The position numbers and the translations under genes were made by a program. Below, in pieces: positions 63,998-64,000 of a DNA stretch of 64,000 nt (positions are counted from its first letter, which is position 1; each line of letters opens with the position of its first letter). The notes beneath the pieces were generated by a model that was not told where the DNA came from, did no database searches, and saw only the letters and a program-made list of their open reading frames with translations. The stretch comes from SZUA-36 sp963759155 (GTDB lineage Bacteria; Pseudomonadota; Gammaproteobacteria; Xanthomonadales; SZUA-36): contig CAVWXX010000016.1 of NCBI GenBank assembly GCA_963759155.1, positions 124,001-188,000 of the forward strand, written 5' to 3'.

Positions 63998-64000
63998 GCG

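Noticed and set aside
1..64000. tRNA or rRNA genes
   Set aside because: No intergenic stretch shows a cloverleaf with TTC-loop and acceptor pairing or rRNA-like sequence; intergenic gaps apart from the repeats are mostly short.

Overview
The window is a gene-dense chromosomal segment of a heterotrophic gammaproteobacterium, roughly 50-55 % GC by eye, with no rRNA, tRNA, phage, transposase or CRISPR seen. The phylum-level call rests on the gene families (KefB/C-type antiporter, SlyD, RhlE, AsmA, MscL, DUF2189/DUF2788, Pta-AckA). The many secreted or lipid-anchored peptidases (M1, M28, two DUF885, P1, penicillin-acylase type), an M20 peptidase and a POT peptide transporter suggest an organism that lives on proteinaceous detritus. 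A marine-sediment lineage such as Woeseiales would fit, but that is inference.

Layout. 1-8 kb: truncated branched-chain aminotransferase, CDF metal exporter, K+/H+ antiporter, M1 peptidase with a DUF6702 partner, M20 peptidase. 8-19 kb: POT transporter, TerB-like protein, DUF885 lipoprotein, a pta-ackA operon, then a decayed zone (15.3-17.6 kb) in which remnants of an epimerase gene and of a second pta surround intact DUF2189/DUF2788 genes; then GNAT and DUF4097 genes. 19-28 kb: Asp/Glu racemase, P1 peptidase, and a compact operon for trans-4-hydroxy-L-proline catabolism (DapA-type deaminase, GntR regulator, FAD oxidase, two-cysteine epimerase) running into a secreted DUF885 peptidase. 28-43 kb: SLC13 transporter, RND efflux pair, M28 lipoprotein, threonine aldolase, penicillin-acylase lipoprotein, octaheme cytochrome c, Vgb-like protein. 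44-64 kb: slyD, ABC exporter with threonine synthase, mtnA, an aminotransferase/kinase pair resembling the phospholyase/hydroxylysine-kinase pair, AsmA, rhlE, two mechanosensitive channels, and an overlapping operon sulfotransferase-copA-PepSY-PepSY/ferredoxin.

The most unusual element is a repeat family present four times in intergenic DNA (about 21270-21720, 27461-27950, 37700-38262, 43915-44490). Each copy has two long hairpins, here called A and B, joined by a conserved linker of about 140 nt. The hairpin loops hold smaller cross-arm hairpins with a CATCCATG or ACATGGATGT tip. Stem arms of copy 4 differ from those of the other copies but stay self-complementary, so base pairing is preserved while sequence changes. 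In copy 3 a third hairpin type (C, 22-bp arms) has replaced most of one arm of hairpin A. No protein that could mobilise the family is encoded here, and I do not recognise it as a named repeat or RNA family.

Functions are assigned by reading motifs and overall resemblance; no database search was run. Hairpins were found by eye, so weaker copies or extra structures may be missed.
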